DNA of 64,000 nt. It comes from Desulfotalea sp. (GTDB lineage: Bacteria > Desulfobacterota > Desulfobulbia > Desulfobulbales > Desulfocapsaceae). The notes beneath the pieces were generated by a model. It saw nothing but the letters and a program-made list of their open reading frames with translations. It was not told the origin of the DNA and did no database searches. Made by a program: the position numbers and the translations under genes. Positions 62,358 through 64,000 of the stretch are shown here, in pieces. The DNA lies in contig NVXR01000004.1 of assembly GCA_002733995.1 (NCBI GenBank), positions 151,940-215,939 of the forward strand, read 5' to 3'. The first letter of the stretch is position 1; every line of letters begins with the position of its first letter.

Positions 62358-64000
62358 ATGAAGCAACAAGAAAGAATCGATAAAATATTAAAGGCAGTTA
62401 AGTCCCGGGTTCAAGACGAAGTTGGGTCGTTGCTCGGGACGGTATTTCTCCTTGATGCTGAGTCTTACGAGCGGACGAGCAAGGCCGATGGCTTTGACCA
62501 ACTCCAGGGTAAGCAGATTTGCGCCGAAATGGATATCACAGGCGATATCTCTGGTAAAGGCTGTTTGCTCCTTGGTGTAAAAGACGCTATTCGCCTTGGT
62601 GGCACACTCATCATGTTGCCGGAATCGGAACTTGATGAGGTGATTGGTCGGGAAGATTACAGTGAAGAGATTGAAGATTCTTTTGGAGAAATTGCGAACA
62701 TAATTGCCGGGTCTTTCACCAAAGACTTTGAGGAAATGTACCCTAAATCCTGTCGGTTCGTTCGCAAAAAGCAGCAGAAAATTGTCCCGGCAAAAGTTGA
62801 GATAGAATCTGACGATCCTGTTGAAGACAAGCAGCTATATCGGGTGCGTTGGTCCATGGAGCTCGATGGGGCTTCCATGGGAGATATGGTATTGCTTTTG
62901 CCGGCCGCAACCTTTGAGCTGGAAGAAGCAGTAGCAACTGAGGGGGCGGAATCTGCCGATGCTGAAAAATCCGAACCTCAATCCGAACAAGCGGATGGGG
63001 CAAGTGAAGCCGGTGAGGTTGTTTCTGAAAATAATAGCCCACCTAAGGTTGATTTCCTAAAACAGAAAAAACGCGTTGATCGTCTGCTTGATGAATGCCA
63101 GGGCCGGCTACAGAGTGAGATCGGTGGTCTGCTTGGTGTGACAGTTGTTCTTTCCGATATTCGAAATTATTTTTCCAAAAAAGAAGAGTTCTTTGAAGAA
63201 TGTGTCGGTGGAAAAAAAGTCATTGCTGATTTTGAAGTTGTAGGTGACGTAGAAGATAAAAGCTTTTTTTGTATAGGTGTAAAGGATGCTGTTTATCTTG
63301 GTGGCACACTCATCATGTTGCCTCCAAGTGAACTTGAAGCGACCGTTAATGAAGAGGATTTCGGTGAAGACGCCCAGGATGCATATGGGGAAATAGCAAA
63401 TATTGTCTCGGGTGTTTACACGGCAGTCTTTGAAGAGCAGTATATAAAGAAGTTTAGATTTATTAAGAAAGGTCTTTCAAAAGTTGTTCCGGCCAAGGTA
63501 GATACAGATTCTGATGAGCCCTTTCCAGATGCTCTCTACTATGTAAGCAGCCTCTCCCTTGACGTCGACGGTAAAGGGCTTGGCAAGGTGCAGATGCTTT
63601 TTCCTGCGGCTATGCTTGATCTACATCCTCCTGAACTTGAGGCGGAGGCTTCGGTCAGTCCTGATGCAACATCAGAAGCCGCTGTCTCGTCAGCTAAAGA
63701 AAAAGAAACCATTGGCACAGAAGAAGTTGCAGATGGCCAAGATGCTAAGATAGACACTAACGCAGAAGAAGGCGCCAGTAGGAAAAATGCAAAGTTAGAC
63801 ATCGCCAAGCAAAAGGCTAGGGTTGATAAGGTCCTCGTCCAATGCCAGAAAAAGATGCAGGATGAAGTTTCCAGCCTACTTGGTACAGATGTTGTCATGG
63901 AAAATATTGATAATAAACTTATCAATAAAGAGGACTTCTTTTTTGAGGAAGTGTCAGGTAAGCAGGTTCTCGCCACTATGGATGTCGTCGGCGATATTGA
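62358..64000 (+). CDS. tandem CheC/CheX-like multi-domain protein (3' end outside window)
   Basis: The frame from the ATG at 62358 is open to the window end: at least 547 residues, no stop. It contains a repeated unit of about 190 residues. Unit 1 is ~6-190, unit 2 ~235-425, and unit 3 starts at ~484. Each unit begins with a helix of the type RVDKxLxxCQxxxQxEVxxLLG. Units 1 and 2 contain GVKDAxxLGGTLIMLP and a GEIANI segment with the CheC/CheX phosphatase residues (Glu111/Asn114 and Glu345/Asn348). Units are joined by Glu/Ala/Ser-rich acidic linkers. I infer a multi-domain CheY-P phosphatase or CheY-P-binding protein; I know no family with this architecture. No strong Shine-Dalgarno is visible. 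Confidence 0.8.
   Translation, partial: MKQQERIDKILKAVKSRVQDEVGSLLGTVFLLDAESYERTSKADGFDQLQGKQICAEMDITGDISGKGCLLLGVKDAIRLGGTLIMLPESELDEVIGREDYSEEIEDSFGEIANIIAGSFTKDFEEMYPKSCRFVRKKQQKIVPAKVEIESDDPVEDKQLYRVRWSMELDGASMGDMVLLLPAATFELEEAVATEGAESADAEKSEPQSEQADGASEAGEVVSENNSPPKVDFLKQKKRVDRLLDECQGRLQSEIGGLLGVTVVLSDIRNYFSKKEEFFEECVGGKKVIADFEVVGDVEDKSFFCIGVKDAVYLGGTLIMLPPSELEATVNEEDFGEDAQDAYGEIANIVSGVYTAVFEEQYIKKFRFIKKGLSKVVPAKVDTDSDEPFPDALYYVSSLSLDVDGKGLGKVQMLFPAAMLDLHPPELEAEASVSPDATSEAAVSSAKEKETIGTEEVADGQDAKIDTNAEEGASRKNAKLDIAKQKARVDKVLVQCQKKMQDEVSSLLGTDVVMENIDNKLINKEDFFFEEVSGKQVLATMDVVGDI

Noticed and set aside
62595..63322. CRISPR or mobile repeat explanation for the 26-bp repeat
   Set aside because: Only two copies, both in frame within homologous protein units; it is a coding repeat. 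No CRISPR array was seen anywhere in the window.

Overview
The window looks like the chromosome of a Gram-negative, flagellated member of the Desulfobacterota, probably a Desulfobulbales (Desulfotalea-like) sulphate reducer. That placement is an inference from gene content and order (tig-clpP-clpX-lon, dsbA-like-phoH-ybeY/pdxJ, and a fliW-csrA pair beside flagellins inside one very long flagellar cluster). No phylogenetic computation was possible.

Layout. 1-1.5 kb: an AT-rich accessory stretch with one small cysteine-rich secreted protein, ending at a minus-strand tRNA-Leu and its terminator. 1.7-4.8 kb (minus): a DsbA-like thioredoxin-fold protein, PhoH, and a single reading frame joining YbeY to PdxJ. 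5.1-11.3 kb (plus): tRNA-Leu(TAG), trigger factor, ClpP, ClpX and Lon, a protein-folding and proteolysis block. 11.36-11.79 kb: a duplicated tRNA-Val/tRNA-Asp pair and a terminator. 12-60.4 kb (all minus): a nearly complete flagellar locus. 60.8-64 kb (plus): CheY, two CheX-type phosphatases, and a truncated gene with at least three tandem CheC/CheX-like domains.

Read in the direction of transcription, the flagellar locus follows assembly order. A TPR protein leads flgB-flgC-fliE-fliF-G-H-I-J-motE-fliK-flgD-flgE (basal body, motor, hook). Then come motA-motB-fliL-M-N-O-P-Q-R and flhB-flhA-flhF-flhG-fliA (stator, switch, export gate, placement GTPases, sigma-28), and flgF-G-A-H-I-J (distal rod, P and L rings). 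Next are a DUF5610-like gene with flgM-N-K-L (anti-sigma factor and hook junction), csrA-fliW, two large flagellins, flaG-fliD-fliS and small putative chaperones. Last are a PilZ protein and a second FliK-like/FlhB-C-like pair. Sigma-54-like elements precede the early block and flhB. Sigma-28-like elements precede flgF, the flgM block, both flagellins and the multi-domain CheX-like gene.

The most notable signals are: (i) two perfect AAGGA-loop hairpins in the leader of flagellin 1, one covering the Shine-Dalgarno sequence, beside csrA-fliW, which suggests a CsrA-FliW translational switch; (ii) a shared sigma-28 motif with a mostly 12-nt spacer; (iii) a tandem-domain CheX-like protein with its own sigma-28-like promoter; (iv) an in-frame YbeY-PdxJ fusion with an internal ribosome-binding site; and (v) an autonomous FlhB C-terminal-type protein paired with a second FliK-like protein.
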